This document shows, one piece after another, positions 7,866-17,193 of a DNA stretch of 64,000 nt. The stretch is from Pelosinus fermentans DSM 17108 (GTDB taxonomy: Bacteria > Bacillota > Negativicutes > DSM-13327): positions 1 to 64,000 of the forward strand of contig NZ_AKVN02000001.1 of NCBI RefSeq assembly GCF_000271485.2. Direction: 5' to 3'. The number at the start of each line of letters is the position of its first letter. Within the stretch, counting starts at the first letter, position 1. The position numbers and the translations under genes are program-made. A model generated the notes under the pieces. The model made no database searches. It was not told where the DNA came from and saw only the letters and a list, made by a program, of their open reading frames with translations.

Positions 7866-8876
7866 ATGGAAATCCAACCCTATCAACTCGTTGTAATTGA
7901 TGATACGACTCATGCTTTACTGCTCGTTGATGGTCAACAAGGAGAAATCATCGCTGAAATGTCCTATCCGCCAGAATACACCCCAACCGAGCTGCTGCTA
8001 TCATCTGACCAGAGTAAAGTCTATATGCCCGTAGTAAAAACAAATGGCAAAGGCGCACTCTTCGTAGGAAATTTAGAACAAAAATCTGTCTACCGCTTAC
8101 CGATAGAGCTGCCTCCTCCTACACAATTTACACTCGCGCCAAAAGGCAATTGTGCCTATATAGCAGATCCAAATGGCGGATTATATTCTCTGACCATACC
8201 GAGTATGTCTCTAACAGCCTGGGGAAATCCAGCAGAAGCTGCCTGTGTTGGTCTCGCTGCTGATCATGATGCGATCTACAGCGTCTGGGAGCATGACAAT
8301 CAAGGTACGCTGGCAGTTTTTAGCCCTGCCGGACAATTACTCCAGGAATACTCCTTACCGGGAATTCCCACGAATGTAATTCTTCATGGAGATGAACATA
8401 TTCTAGTACCTTTTACTAGTACAACATTTACCCTGGAAGGCATTATGATTTTCACAATCATAAAGGCAACGGAAACAACTCCTGCATCCATGACATCGCA
8501 AAGCTGCTTATACCCCAAGAATAAAACCTCATGTCCTTCCTATCCTTCCCACATTGCAGCTTGTCCTAATGAGCAAACTGCCTATGTTGTCAATGAAGAA
8601 AGTGCCTCTATTACAGTGATTGACCTTACCACAGCATCTATTTCCCGCCTCATTGAGCTGAATCGTTCTATATCCTGCCTACATATTGTACCTGGCAGTC
8701 AGTTAGCGATCGCTACCAGCCATATTTTTGCTGACCTTAGCATGATTGATTTAGCGAATGGCCGCCTGTTATCTGTTACAGATACAAAGCGTGAATTGTT
8801 GGGCTATATCGCGATTGTACCACATCTTCCTGCGGATCCCGCTACTATCCAGTTAACGAATAAAGACTTGGCATAA
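7866..8876 (+). CDS. YncE-like beta-propeller protein
   Basis: 336 residues, ATG preceded by GAGG. The sequence is made of repeated ~40-residue beta modules such as LVVIDDTTHALLLVDGQQGE, CAYIADPNGGLYSLTIPSM and TAYVVNEESASITVIDLTTA, the latter typical of YncE/YVTN-type beta-propellers. No signal peptide is visible, so it is probably cytoplasmic, unlike many secreted YncE proteins. The ligand is unknown; propellers of this type often act as scaffolds or bind small molecules or DNA. It is divergent from the ftsW-like gene and convergent with the DUF2935 gene. Its last codons form one arm of the shared terminator. Confidence 0.7.
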   Translation: MEIQPYQLVVIDDTTHALLLVDGQQGEIIAEMSYPPEYTPTELLLSSDQSKVYMPVVKTNGKGALFVGNLEQKSVYRLPIELPPPTQFTLAPKGNCAYIADPNGGLYSLTIPSMSLTAWGNPAEAACVGLAADHDAIYSVWEHDNQGTLAVFSPAGQLLQEYSLPGIPTNVILHGDEHILVPFTSTTFTLEGIMIFTIIKATETTPASMTSQSCLYPKNKTSCPSYPSHIAACPNEQTAYVVNEESASITVIDLTTASISRLIELNRSISCLHIVPGSQLAIATSHIFADLSMIDLANGRLLSVTDTKRELLGYIAIVPHLPADPATIQLTNKDLA

Positions 8877-8898
8877 CGCCAAGTCTTTATTTGTTAAC
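8852..8898. terminator. bidirectional terminator overlapping a stop codon
   Basis: The 21-nt arms (8852-8872 and 8878-8898, core AATAAAGACTTGGC/GCCAAGTCTTTATT) differ by one base. The left arm lies within the end of the beta-propeller CDS. The repeat serves convergent genes ending at 8876 and 8908. Confidence 0.85.
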
Positions 8899-8907
8899 TA
8901 TAAGTAT

Positions 8908-10098
8908 TTAATCCTTTTTCTTCCCTAATTGACGGGGCCACTTGCCACTCCACTTATATTTAGAATCACTATTCTTAGTATCAATCACCTGTGCTGTCGA
9001 AGAGGTATCTTCCCCTTCTTCAATCAGGATATCTTCTAGAACCAGTTTCTCTTCCACAGCTTTTCCTTTGCTCTCGAAATGACTATGCTTTTTTTCCCTA
9101 TTTCCTTTTCCTTTACTACTAATTTTCTCTTGTGGTACTTCCTCTACTTTCGGCTCTCTTTCTTTTGGCTCTGGTAAAACTTCTTCTTCCCGCTCCGACT
9201 TCATCATACCTAGTATGGAACCTGTATCCAGATCTGCGATTGTGGATAATGTAGAAGGTTCATCGCAGTATTCCAAAGATGCTGCCGTTGTGTTCTTCAT
9301 AATTCCTTTTTCCATCATTGTCAGAATCAAAAGGAAATGATCCGCTTCCCGTCTTACATGATCGGCTAATAAAGCTGGGATCAGACCGACTAACCGACAA
9401 TCTCTGATCATCTCTTCAGCAGCACGTTTAAAATCCCTAATGCGCAAAACAGCAGCGCGAACATCTTGCAGGAAACGTTTGAAGGAAGCTACTTCCGGAT
9501 AGCCCTGCAGCATACTAGAGAAATCCCGGCCTTGCAGATAAAGATCATCAAATTCTTGAGAAAAGCTATTGGCTGTTTGAATCAAATTGCGCTCTGATGG
9601 ATCTAACAAATGACTAATAAATTTAGCATGGTCTGCCAAAATCCGCAGCCAAAATACATTTTCCTGGGCCTTTGCTCCCCCAGATAAAGCTACTTTCCCA
9701 TTCTTAATTTTGTCTAACAGGCGCATAAAGTACTCGGCTTCGCGAGCCATATGATCAAGAAATAACGGAAAGTTATAGCCACCCAGCTTGCACTCTAACA
9801 TGCGATGTAATAAATCACGCTTAAACGTATAAAACTCTTTCAATAATGCCTGGGTGTCAGTCACGAGCTCCATGAATTTCTTGTCATTTTGTAATCGCTC
9901 TGCCCGTACGCGCAAAGACTCAAACTCCTGGTAAAAAGCTTGGGCATCATCAATTAAATCTTCACACTCACAAGGCAGCCCCGACTTAATAAATAATGCA
10001 TGCTCTTCCATAATCCGTATCCAAAATTTTACCTCTTCTAAGTTAAGTGGTTCCAAGGGCTCAGGAACCATATATGACATGAGTTGACGCGACGACAT
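8908..10098 (-). CDS. DUF2935 protein with two helical domains and a charged C-terminal tail
   Basis: 396 residues from ATG 10098, with AGGGAGA upstream; an upstream in-frame GTG lacks a proper RBS. Two related all-helical modules follow one another: residues ~18-135 begin with FWIRIMEEHALFIKSGLPCE, and ~145-265 begin with VFWLRILADHAKFISHLLDP. Each has conserved His and Glu in EHALFI/DHAKFI and HMAREAEYF/HVRREADHF. This is the DUF2935 pattern, a hemerythrin/ferritin-like bundle that may bind metal. The last ~110 residues are a low-complexity Lys/Glu-rich tail. Family function is unknown; spore-former genomes often carry it. It shares a terminator with the preceding gene. Confidence 0.8.
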   Translation of the reverse strand: MSSRQLMSYMVPEPLEPLNLEEVKFWIRIMEEHALFIKSGLPCECEDLIDDAQAFYQEFESLRVRAERLQNDKKFMELVTDTQALLKEFYTFKRDLLHRMLECKLGGYNFPLFLDHMAREAEYFMRLLDKIKNGKVALSGGAKAQENVFWLRILADHAKFISHLLDPSERNLIQTANSFSQEFDDLYLQGRDFSSMLQGYPEVASFKRFLQDVRAAVLRIRDFKRAAEEMIRDCRLVGLIPALLADHVRREADHFLLILTMMEKGIMKNTTAASLEYCDEPSTLSTIADLDTGSILGMMKSEREEEVLPEPKEREPKVEEVPQEKISSKGKGNREKKHSHFESKGKAVEEKLVLEDILIEEGEDTSSTAQVIDTKNSDSKYKWSGKWPRQLGKKKD

Positions 10099-10213
10099 AG
10101 CAACACTCTCCCTTTTTGATCCCACTACACATTTATTACATTCTATGCCGAAACTTTAAATTCTGTCATAAAAAAATGGAACCTAGCACTTTTATTTTTA
10201 TGGATGACTAAAC

Positions 10214-10255
10214 CCTCTAAAGCTCCCATCATATTTCAGAGGGAGCTAAGAGAGG
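10214..10255 (-). terminator. hairpin downstream of secreted FG-GAP-like gene
   Basis: AGCTCCC (10221-10227) pairs with GGGAGCT (10241-10247), and an outer CCTCT/AGAGG pair extends the stem. It lies 35 nt after the stop codon of the minus-strand gene. No strong T-run follows, so termination is likely but unproven. Confidence 0.5.
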
Positions 10256-10289
10256 CTCAGTCGCACTTAGCTTTGAATTGCATCCAGGT

Positions 10290-11180
10290 TCAAGTATGCG
10301 ATTGCAGCATTTTAGTATGGAGATTAATGCGAAGATTGACCGACTGTGCCTGCCAGAAACTTCCGGTGTAGGACAGCACTGTTTCTACATTGGCAAGGCC
10401 ATCAGCATTGTAAGCGCCGGAGATGCGCTGTATACCTTTTAATTCATAAATGCCGTCATGGTTCGCATCAACTGCTTCCAGCCTGCCGAAAGGTGTCACC
10501 ATGAGTTTTGTTTGTTTTTGAAGCTTTCCTTCTTCATTATAAAGACCCAAACGAAGATAATCGGCTGTACGATCATGAACATCTATCGTCACCCCTGAGC
10601 CAGCACCGCCATTGATCTCCACTTTAAATCCATCAAGGAATTGACCGGATATAGAACCTCCATTATTCTCTTGCTCGCCGAAAAGAATGGATGGTTTCTC
10701 GCCCAATGCAACAACCTGATTATAATACCAGCCGCCGCTGCCGCCGGACGCAGCAGTGACTAAGGCATCAACAGTCTTATCACCAGTAAAATCTCTTAAT
10801 AATAATTCAGCCTGATAGCCACCCATTTTATCCAAAACTACGTCGGTCCGCTTTTGATCAGCCCCATTCTCGACAATCAGCTTCATGGAATCCACATAGG
10901 ACGAAGAGTCCTCCTGCTTATGTCCAATCAGATATACCGTATCAGAGACTCCATCACCATTGACATCTCCTTCCTGCATATCCAAGACCTGATAGCCTTC
11001 TGGCAGCCATTGCCTCGCAATTACAGGGTCTACGCCGCGAGTGGAACCGATAATTTCTCCATTATAATTATAGACAGATTTTGCTGCATAATCGATTTGA
11101 TTTGCTTCTGCCAGACCAGCCAAGGGAGCCACCATCAAGCCTAAAGCCAAAACCGCCGTAAGCTGATAGTTCTTATACAT
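10290..11180 (-). CDS. secreted FG-GAP/VCBS-like repeat protein
   Basis: 296 residues. ATG 11180 (MYKNYQLTAVLALGLMV) is chosen because GAGGAGGACTTTGGTT precedes it, and it gives a clean signal peptide ending LAEA. The mature protein contains acidic calcium-loop-like motifs of FG-GAP/VCBS repeats (GDVNGDGVSDTVYLIG near residue 70, DANHDGIYELKG near 245) and Gly-rich stretches (ASGGSGGWYY, INGGAGSGVTI). It is inferred to be extracytoplasmic and possibly calcium-binding. No partner or enzyme domain is visible. It appears monocistronic, with a hairpin downstream. Confidence 0.7.
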   Translation of the reverse strand: MYKNYQLTAVLALGLMVAPLAGLAEANQIDYAAKSVYNYNGEIIGSTRGVDPVIARQWLPEGYQVLDMQEGDVNGDGVSDTVYLIGHKQEDSSSYVDSMKLIVENGADQKRTDVVLDKMGGYQAELLLRDFTGDKTVDALVTAASGGSGGWYYNQVVALGEKPSILFGEQENNGGSISGQFLDGFKVEINGGAGSGVTIDVHDRTADYLRLGLYNEEGKLQKQTKLMVTPFGRLEAVDANHDGIYELKGIQRISGAYNADGLANVETVLSYTGSFWQAQSVNLRINLHTKMLQSHT

Positions 11181-11342
11181 AACCAAAGTCCTCCTCTTAA
11201 ATTCTACTTCTAACCTTATTAACGTCACAGCAGCAAAAAAGTAACTATATGTCTATTCGAAGTACATTCTAAGTTTATCCAGCCATAAACGTAACCGCCT
11301 AAAAACATATGGATGTCATATTCCTTTTTCTAAAGACACAGC

Positions 11343-11391
11343 AAGAAACCTTCTGAGATAGCATATCTTCGACTATTCCAGAAGGTTTCTT
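11343..11391 (-). terminator. terminator downstream of trmB
   Basis: The perfect 13-bp arms AAGAAACCTTCTG (11343-11355) and CAGAAGGTTTCTT (11379-11391) lie 20 nt after the trmB stop. Confidence 0.75.
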
Positions 11392-11411
11392 CATCTGCCA
11401 TTCCTATACTG

Positions 11412-12107
11412 TTATGGGAATTTTACTTCACACCGATTAATCGGTGTGCCCATACCGCTAAATTTCTTTTCATATTCAGTCATAACATTACCTTGATAAT
11501 CACTGTTATGCAAATCAAATGTTACATTCGTGACCTGCAGATTGCAAGCCTCGAATTGTTCCAAAGAAAATTCAAATAAAGGCCTGTTGTCTGTTTTAAA
11601 AAATATTTCACCACCGGCAGGCAAAAGAATCCGATACTTGTTTAAAAAATTTGCATGGGTTAACCGTCGCTTCGCATGTCTAACCTTAGGCCATGGATCG
11701 CAAAAATTAATATACAGCCGATCAACTTCCCCTGGAGCAAAAATATCCAATATGTGATTAATATCAAAAACCAGCAGACGAACATTGGTCAGCCCCTTTT
11801 CTCTCACTTTTTGGGCTGCATAATATAAGACATCCTGCTGCGCTTCAATGCCAATAAAATTAATCCTTGGATTTTGCTCAGCCAATTCACTAATAAACTG
11901 TCCCTTGCCTGTACCCAATTCAACGTAAAGAGGTGCTTTGCGACCAAAGACTTCATGCCACTGCCCCTTCCGATGCTCATGTGCATTTCGTTTTTCCAGG
12001 CTAGAACCTGGCTGCTCAGGCACACCAAAAGGTATCTCTTTTATAACTACAATATCACTATATTCTTCCAATGCCGCATCCACCCACGGCTTTCTTCTCA
12101 GTCGCAT
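11412..12107 (-). CDS. trmB: tRNA (guanine-N7-)-methyltransferase TrmB
   Basis: 231 residues, ATG 12107 after AGGTGGG. The SAM-binding motif VELGTGKGQFISELA (residues ~62-76) and the family signatures NFIGIEAQQDVL, YINFCDPWPKVRHAKRRL (~131-148) and FFKTDN identify TrmB, which makes m7G46 in tRNA. The gene starts 22 nt after the stop of the AcoR-like regulator on the same strand, so it is probably cotranscribed with it, an unusual pairing. A terminator follows. Confidence 0.95.
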   Translation of the reverse strand: MRLRRKPWVDAALEEYSDIVVIKEIPFGVPEQPGSSLEKRNAHEHRKGQWHEVFGRKAPLYVELGTGKGQFISELAEQNPRINFIGIEAQQDVLYYAAQKVREKGLTNVRLLVFDINHILDIFAPGEVDRLYINFCDPWPKVRHAKRRLTHANFLNKYRILLPAGGEIFFKTDNRPLFEFSLEQFEACNLQVTNVTFDLHNSDYQGNVMTEYEKKFSGMGTPINRCEVKFP

Positions 12108-12129
12108 TCCATTCCCACCTGTACCTTTA

Positions 12130-14034
12130 TTATTCTTTGTCTAAACCAAACTTTTTCAAATATCGATATAGCGTAACACGGCTGACATCCAGCATATTTG
12201 CTAAGCGGCTAATATTACCGCCCGCCACTTTCCAAGCCTCAACAAAAATATCCTTATCTTCTTTCCATGCCGTGCTGATACCCGTCTCACCTAATAAACT
12301 TATGTCTTTTAGAGCAATTGTATTGCCCTCTGTATTAAAGAAGGCTTGTTCCGCGACCCCCTGGAGCTGTTTAATATTCCCAGGCCATTCATAAGACATT
12401 AAGAGCTCTTTTGCTTCACTCTGCAACTCTTTCACTGGCATATTATGTTGTTCCGCTAATTCACAAATAATATGTTCAGCGAGCAGAGGAATATCTTCCC
12501 GCCTCGCCCGCAATGGAGGAATGCGAATCATGCTTTTTGAGATGATCTCGTGCAGGGGAGAGAAAAATGCGCCCTTCTCCGTGAGCCGCTTTAAATCACT
12601 ATCACAAGCAGCAATAATCCGAATATCAAAACCACGCTCCACCTTTTCACCTAAACGGCATACCTTACACTTTTTTAGAGCATCCGCCAAACGAGCTGCC
12701 ACATGCATGGGTATCTTTTCGATCTCATCTAAAAATAAAGTCCCGCCATTTGCCAATTCCAATTTTCCGGGACGGCTTTCATCCCGATATTCACCACTGC
12801 CAAATAATTCTTCTTCCAGCACCTCCGGCAATATATCACCGCACTTTAAAGAAATAAGAGGTCCAGCAGCCCTGCCGCTTGCCTGATGAATCGCATGAGC
12901 CATACGCTGTTTACCGGTACCCGATTCCCCCTGCAGCAACAGATGATTATTATTCCGGGCCACCCTGCCTGCTTTTTCCTGCATGGTAATAAAGACAGGA
13001 GTTTCTCCCACCATACTGGTCAGACTATACCTGGCCTTATATCCAACAGCATGAGCAACAAGAGTCCTTAAATCTTCAATTGGCAATGATACGGCCACTA
13101 CGCTTGTTACCGCTTTATCCTGTTCTAAAGGCACTACTGTTGTTATATCTTCATATGTTTTTCGCTGGGTAATCCATGTGACTTCCTTGTTATAGGATGG
13201 TATCCCTTTGAACCCTTTATACAAGGGTGTATGTCGATAATTTAAAACCACATCATTTAAATTCGCCACATCATCCTTCGTCCCTACGGCATCAATACCC
13301 GCTAAGCGGCTTTTCCCCAATTTATTGCTATATACAACATCGCCGCCTGGTATAATATGATACACCGCAAAAGGCACAGAATCTAAAATAACATGACGAG
13401 CCTCCAGCTGTGCCAGCATTGTCAAATGCTGTTCCATAGCATATCGAATACTAAGCAGCAATGACACAACTGCGCTATGAGGCAGCTCTTCCTGCTCTAC
13501 AGAAACAATGGTCACAATATATACAAGTTGTCCATCTATCATAATAGGAACAGAGCAGGCATCACCGTCTTGGCACTCTTTAATCCACATTTCCGGACCA
13601 AATAATAAAAAGGGAGATTTGTGCTCATGTACAATACTGATACTTGACGTTCCGATATCTTCCTCAGCAAGCCTGGCTCCCTCTAATTGACCAGGGCTCT
13701 TTTGGAAAAAAGGCAGGGCATAATTTTTCATTACATAACAATCTTGATCGAGTAACAGCAAGCTTAAGTTGTATACATTAAAATGTTCTCGTGTCTCGTT
13801 ATATAATCCATTCAAATAGTCCATAGCAGGCTGATGCAAATGCTGCCGCCGAGCCAGCTCGTCCTTGGAGAGCTTCACTAATTTCGGCATGACTTGGGAA
13901 GTAATCCCCAGTTCTTTACTTTGTTCCCAGGACTCGGCCACCCATGGATGCACGTTAGGATCCACGACGCCTTCATCAATAAATTTTTTATAATAGTTCA
14001 TTAGTTTCTCTTTACTGCGCCGCTCCCGTATCAT
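12130..14034 (-). CDS. AcoR-like AAA+ regulator with degenerate sigma-54 interaction elements
   Basis: 634 residues from ATG 14034 (GGAGG 6 nt upstream); a 36-codon upstream extension lacks an RBS. Order: N-terminal GAF-type sensor (~80-230), PAS-like region (~245-310), AAA+ domain with Walker A GESGTGKQRMAHA (~370) and Walker B GGTLFLDEIEK (~430), and a Fis-type helix-turn-helix at the end (GNISRLANMLDVSRVTLYRYL). The GAFTGA loop that contacts sigma-54 is absent: ELFGSGEYRDESRPGKLEL replaces it. The usual arginine-finger segment (FRxDLYYRL) reads FSPLHEIISKSMI. By inference it may not activate sigma-54 promoters and may act by another mode, as TyrR does. Overall layout resembles regulators of acetoin/alcohol catabolism, but no such genes are adjacent. 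Confidence 0.85.
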   Translation of the reverse strand: MIRERRSKEKLMNYYKKFIDEGVVDPNVHPWVAESWEQSKELGITSQVMPKLVKLSKDELARRQHLHQPAMDYLNGLYNETREHFNVYNLSLLLLDQDCYVMKNYALPFFQKSPGQLEGARLAEEDIGTSSISIVHEHKSPFLLFGPEMWIKECQDGDACSVPIMIDGQLVYIVTIVSVEQEELPHSAVVSLLLSIRYAMEQHLTMLAQLEARHVILDSVPFAVYHIIPGGDVVYSNKLGKSRLAGIDAVGTKDDVANLNDVVLNYRHTPLYKGFKGIPSYNKEVTWITQRKTYEDITTVVPLEQDKAVTSVVAVSLPIEDLRTLVAHAVGYKARYSLTSMVGETPVFITMQEKAGRVARNNNHLLLQGESGTGKQRMAHAIHQASGRAAGPLISLKCGDILPEVLEEELFGSGEYRDESRPGKLELANGGTLFLDEIEKIPMHVAARLADALKKCKVCRLGEKVERGFDIRIIAACDSDLKRLTEKGAFFSPLHEIISKSMIRIPPLRARREDIPLLAEHIICELAEQHNMPVKELQSEAKELLMSYEWPGNIKQLQGVAEQAFFNTEGNTIALKDISLLGETGISTAWKEDKDIFVEAWKVAGGNISRLANMLDVSRVTLYRYLKKFGLDKE

Positions 14035-14275
14035 ACAAATCCTCCATATATTCATATTCTCTACTACCAGTATACAAATGATCCACCCTTGGAAGATCTT
14101 TCTATTAAAATTGTAAGAAAAGACAAGGCAATTTCTGTTCATTATTATCCATTCTTATCGATTTAGTGTTTACCTAGAAAAATAATATCACATATTGAAT
14201 AAAATCCATAGTTCTCTTGTTTATTATTCTTTCCAATTTATGCATTTTGTCAATCATTTGCTTTTCGCAAAAAAA

Positions 14276-14312
14276 TTGAGCAGGTAGGCGTATTCCTGCC
14301 TAACCCACTCAA
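14276..14312 (-). terminator. terminator of the H-NOX chemoreceptor gene
   Basis: On the minus strand TTGAG-GG-GTTAGGC pairs with GCCTA-CC-CTCAA, followed by TTTTTTT. It is 19 nt downstream of the stop codon. Confidence 0.8.
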
Positions 14313-14330
14313 TAAAGACAACTGGCTCTA

Positions 14331-16127
14331 TCAAGTACGATACTGATTGATATCTTGCCCAAAATGCTGGATTACAACCTTAAATTCACCAATTTTCTCC
14401 ATCATATCTACAAGCTTGTCATTATAAATCTGAACTGACGCACTGACTTCCTGACTCGCTGCCGAATTCTCCTGGGAAATTGCTGCCAAGGACTCAATTT
14501 TACCATACACCTGTCCAAGTCCAGTCATCTCATACTCCAATTTCCCAATCATCTCTACAATATTCGTAGCGACATTCTGTACATTACCTACATGGCGGCT
14601 ATTACTAGCTACTACCTCATTGAGCTGATGACTTTCCACTGCCAGTACATCATATTCTTCCTCAATCATCGATACCACACCACTAATAATCTCCATTAAA
14701 ATCTTAAGATCACTGGTAATACTATCCGAATGATGATGAGACTGCTCTGCTAATTTGCGTACTTCTTCTGCTACAACGGCAAAACCTCTGCCCTGCTCAC
14801 CGGCCCGCGCTGCTTCAATCGCAGCATTGAGGGCCAATAGGTTGGTCTGTCCTGCAATGGCTGCCACCATTCCTGTAATTTCCGTAATTTTAGCAGCTTG
14901 GGACTGCAGGTTATTAGCCGACTCTTTCACCTCAGCGAATTTCTCCAGACTATGCTGCAATTTAGATCCCGATGTCTCTACCTCTCGAAAACCTTGATTA
15001 ATTTCCGATACGGCGGCTTCCAGTTGTATTTTGTTGTGATTCTGCTCTACGACAAAGGTTTTTAACGTCTCTAAATTACCACTTAAAATACCAACTGCCT
15101 CAGTAGTCTCAATCGCCTGATTGCCAGCAGCAGTTGCTACATCATACACCACACCGGAAATACCCCGTGAAGTATCCTTCATTTCATCAGCTAACACATT
15201 AAAGGTATCCGCATATTTATTCATTTCATCGCCAGTACCTTTGAATCCTACAAACTCACGCTTTAATCGTTTTTTATACAAAGACAGGCCTTGCATAATA
15301 CCTTCGAACTCATCACCAGTATAAAGATTGGTTTCATGAAAATACTCGCGCTCCTGCATATTTTGGAGTTCTTCATGGATCGCAGCAAAAGGTGTTAACA
15401 AAAGGGAAGATACAATCCCTGCAATCCCCCCGCTAACCACTGCTGACCATAAGGGAACGGAAAAGCCAAGCAAAGCTAATATCCCATCTGCTGCTGCAGT
15501 CATGAGAGCAACCGCTACGCCGATCTTAACGGGCAATTTTTTGATAAAACCAAAAGATAGCAGCTGATTCATACGATATTTTTTATTATATGTAATAGGT
15601 TTGGAGAACCGAATTTTTAGTTTTACATGCTCAGAGGACTTTTCCAAGACTTCTGCCTTAATCTCTTCCTTAAAATGCTCTGCACCACCGAGAAGAAGAC
15701 CATTGAGATAACCGAACATCCCTCGTTTGGACTTATAACTAAAAATTGCCTCATATTCTGAAATGGGTTCAATTAAAATCTCTGGCGGATTAGCACCAGG
15801 AATTCGTTGTACAACTACTACATGCACATCATACATGGATCTAAGAAAAGAATACAAGGTTTCCTGTTGAAAAAAAGCTGGATAAACAGCTAAGAAAGCT
15901 CTAACGTTATCTTTCCCAATGGTTAGCCAAATGTCATCCTCTGATTTGCCTAAGGAAGTCGCCAAAGAGGTTATAAACTTTTTGACCCCATTGTCCTCAA
16001 CGTCTTCTGTTGGACCAACAATACGATCCTTCGCCCATCCTGCACTCTCCATTGCTTTGTTGACCAAGTCCTGCCCCCACGCATTACGGGCAGTACTGAC
16101 CCAAGTCGCAACAACTGTTCCCTTCAT
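14331..16127 (-). CDS. H-NOX (haem gas-sensor) methyl-accepting chemotaxis protein
   Basis: 598 residues from ATG 16127 (GGAG 8 nt upstream). Residues 1-~185 are an H-NOX domain: proximal haem ligand His102 (MYDVH), propionate motif Y131-S133-R135 (YKSKR), and Pro115. W9, N74 and Y140, the distal hydrogen-bond set of the O2-binding Thermoanaerobacter H-NOX, all fall at the same numbers. Two membrane segments follow (~203-250), then a HAMP-like linker and an MCP signalling domain with the tip [20 protein letters not shown] (~436). It should sense a diatomic gas in the cytoplasm, O2 more likely than NO only, and signal to CheA. It is monocistronic, with a terminator after it. Confidence 0.93.
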   Translation of the reverse strand: MKGTVVATWVSTARNAWGQDLVNKAMESAGWAKDRIVGPTEDVEDNGVKKFITSLATSLGKSEDDIWLTIGKDNVRAFLAVYPAFFQQETLYSFLRSMYDVHVVVVQRIPGANPPEILIEPISEYEAIFSYKSKRGMFGYLNGLLLGGAEHFKEEIKAEVLEKSSEHVKLKIRFSKPITYNKKYRMNQLLSFGFIKKLPVKIGVAVALMTAAADGILALLGFSVPLWSAVVSGGIAGIVSSLLLTPFAAIHEELQNMQEREYFHETNLYTGDEFEGIMQGLSLYKKRLKREFVGFKGTGDEMNKYADTFNVLADEMKDTSRGISGVVYDVATAAGNQAIETTEAVGILSGNLETLKTFVVEQNHNKIQLEAAVSEINQGFREVETSGSKLQHSLEKFAEVKESANNLQSQAAKITEITGMVAAIAGQTNLLALNAAIEAARAGEQGRGFAVVAEEVRKLAEQSHHHSDSITSDLKILMEIISGVVSMIEEEYDVLAVESHQLNEVVASNSRHVGNVQNVATNIVEMIGKLEYEMTGLGQVYGKIESLAAISQENSAASQEVSASVQIYNDKLVDMMEKIGEFKVVIQHFGQDINQYRT

Positions 16128-16292
16128 TCCTATCACTCCAATTTAAATGTGTAACAATATTTTTTCTACATTGTATCGTGATGTTGTATATAGCATTTCG
16201 CCATATTTTTACAAAATCCTGCCAGTTTAAAATGATTATCCATACCAGCTAGGATAGAGGATTGCTATCTTTTAATAAATAGATGGTTAAAC

Positions 16293-16334
16293 TGTGATAT
16301 TCGTCACAGACTGTGACAAACATCCACTTATAAT
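16293..16334 (+). promoter_or_regulatory. CRP/FNR-family operator and -10 element
   Basis: TGTGATATTCGTCACA (16293-16308) is a perfect TGTGA-N6-TCACA palindrome. TATAAT stands at 16329-16334, which puts the operator centre near -41, the class II activation position. A second overlapping repeat GTCACAGACTGTGAC follows it. The downstream gene encodes a sirohaem/Fe-S protein, fitting control by an FNR/CRP-type anaerobic or NO regulator (inference). Confidence 0.75.
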
Positions 16335-16372
16335 AAAAGTAAAACACCATTACCATCTAAGGAGGATCTTTC

Positions 16373-17038
16373 ATGACAATACCATTAGCAAGCATACCCT
16401 TTCTCAACAAAAAAATTAAATTCCCCGTAACACCCCACATACCTGGCGGATTAACTACCGCTGCTCAACTTAGGCAAATTGCCGATATCGCTGATAAATA
16501 TAATGGATCATTAAAGATCGTGGGAAATACGATTACAATTATAGGACTTAACCTTGCAGATGGAGAAAAAGCCATAGACGAACTTGGCTGCCAAGGTGAA
16601 TCCTTCATTGCAAAACAAGTACGTGCCGTTGCTTTCTGTCCTGGAAAACCTGACTGTCCTAGAGCGCTGCAAGATAGTACAGGCTTAGGTCTTACCTTAG
16701 ACAAAGAATTCTTCGGTCAAGAATTGCCCAGTAAACTGCGCATTGGTGTCAGCGGCTGCCCAAATTGCTGCATTGAACCATTTGTGAAAGATATTGGCAT
16801 GTATGGCACAGCCAAAGGATATACGTTAGTAGTTGGCGGCAACTCAGGCTTTTCTGCGCAAATTGCAACCCCTGTCGCCGAAAAGGTACCTGCTGATGAG
16901 ATTGCGTCTATCGTGAACAGCATATTGACTTACTTCCGCCAGCATGGAAAAAGCAAAGAACGCTTAGGACAGGCTATTGAAAGGCTCGGCTGGGATCACT
17001 TTTTACAAGAAACAATACCAGAGAATTATCGGAAATAA
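16373..17038 (+). CDS. small sirohaem [4Fe-4S] nitrite/sulfite reductase-like protein
   Basis: 221 residues, ATG after AAGGAGGATCTTTC. An N-terminal ferredoxin-like half-domain (~18-75) precedes a sirohaem/[4Fe-4S] domain with C89-X5-C95 (CPGKPDC) and C129-X3-C133 (SGCPNCC), the cluster pattern of nitrite and sulfite reductases. It is much shorter than assimilatory enzymes (500-600 aa, two repeats) and resembles the small single-repeat proteins of anaerobes. It may reduce sulfite or nitrite or act in sirohaem-linked electron transfer; the substrate cannot be read from sequence. It stands alone, behind a CRP/FNR operator, with repeat DNA directly downstream. Confidence 0.85.
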   Translation: MTIPLASIPFLNKKIKFPVTPHIPGGLTTAAQLRQIADIADKYNGSLKIVGNTITIIGLNLADGEKAIDELGCQGESFIAKQVRAVAFCPGKPDCPRALQDSTGLGLTLDKEFFGQELPSKLRIGVSGCPNCCIEPFVKDIGMYGTAKGYTLVVGGNSGFSAQIATPVAEKVPADEIASIVNSILTYFRQHGKSKERLGQAIERLGWDHFLQETIPENYRK

Positions 17039-17048
17039 TAAAAACATG

Positions 17049-17140
17049 AACCGCGAAGATGCGAAGAAATGCAAAGAACACGAAGAAGGGATATCCTCCA
17101 ATCTTCGTGTTCTTCATTACCTTCGCGATGCATTATTCAA
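17049..17140. repeat. imperfect palindrome, CACGAAG family (copy 2)
   Basis: CGCGAAG (17052-17058) and AAAGAACACGAAGA answer TCTTCGTGTTCTT (17102-17114) and CTTCGCG (17121-17127). The element starts about 10 nt after the reductase stop codon and may act as its terminator. Confidence 0.75.
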
Positions 17141-17193
17141 ATTATATAATAAGAAAAAACACTGATGCTTCTTTAAAAATATATAAAACAATC

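Noticed and set aside
12521-12886. 121-codon plus-strand frame inside the AcoR-like gene
   Set aside because: Mirror frame of the AAA+ coding sequence; no RBS and Ser/Arg-rich shadow composition.
16977-17165. 62-codon frame overlapping the end of the sirohaem protein gene
   Set aside because: Most of it is translated repeat DNA (copy 2 of the palindrome family), and the start lies inside another gene without an RBS.
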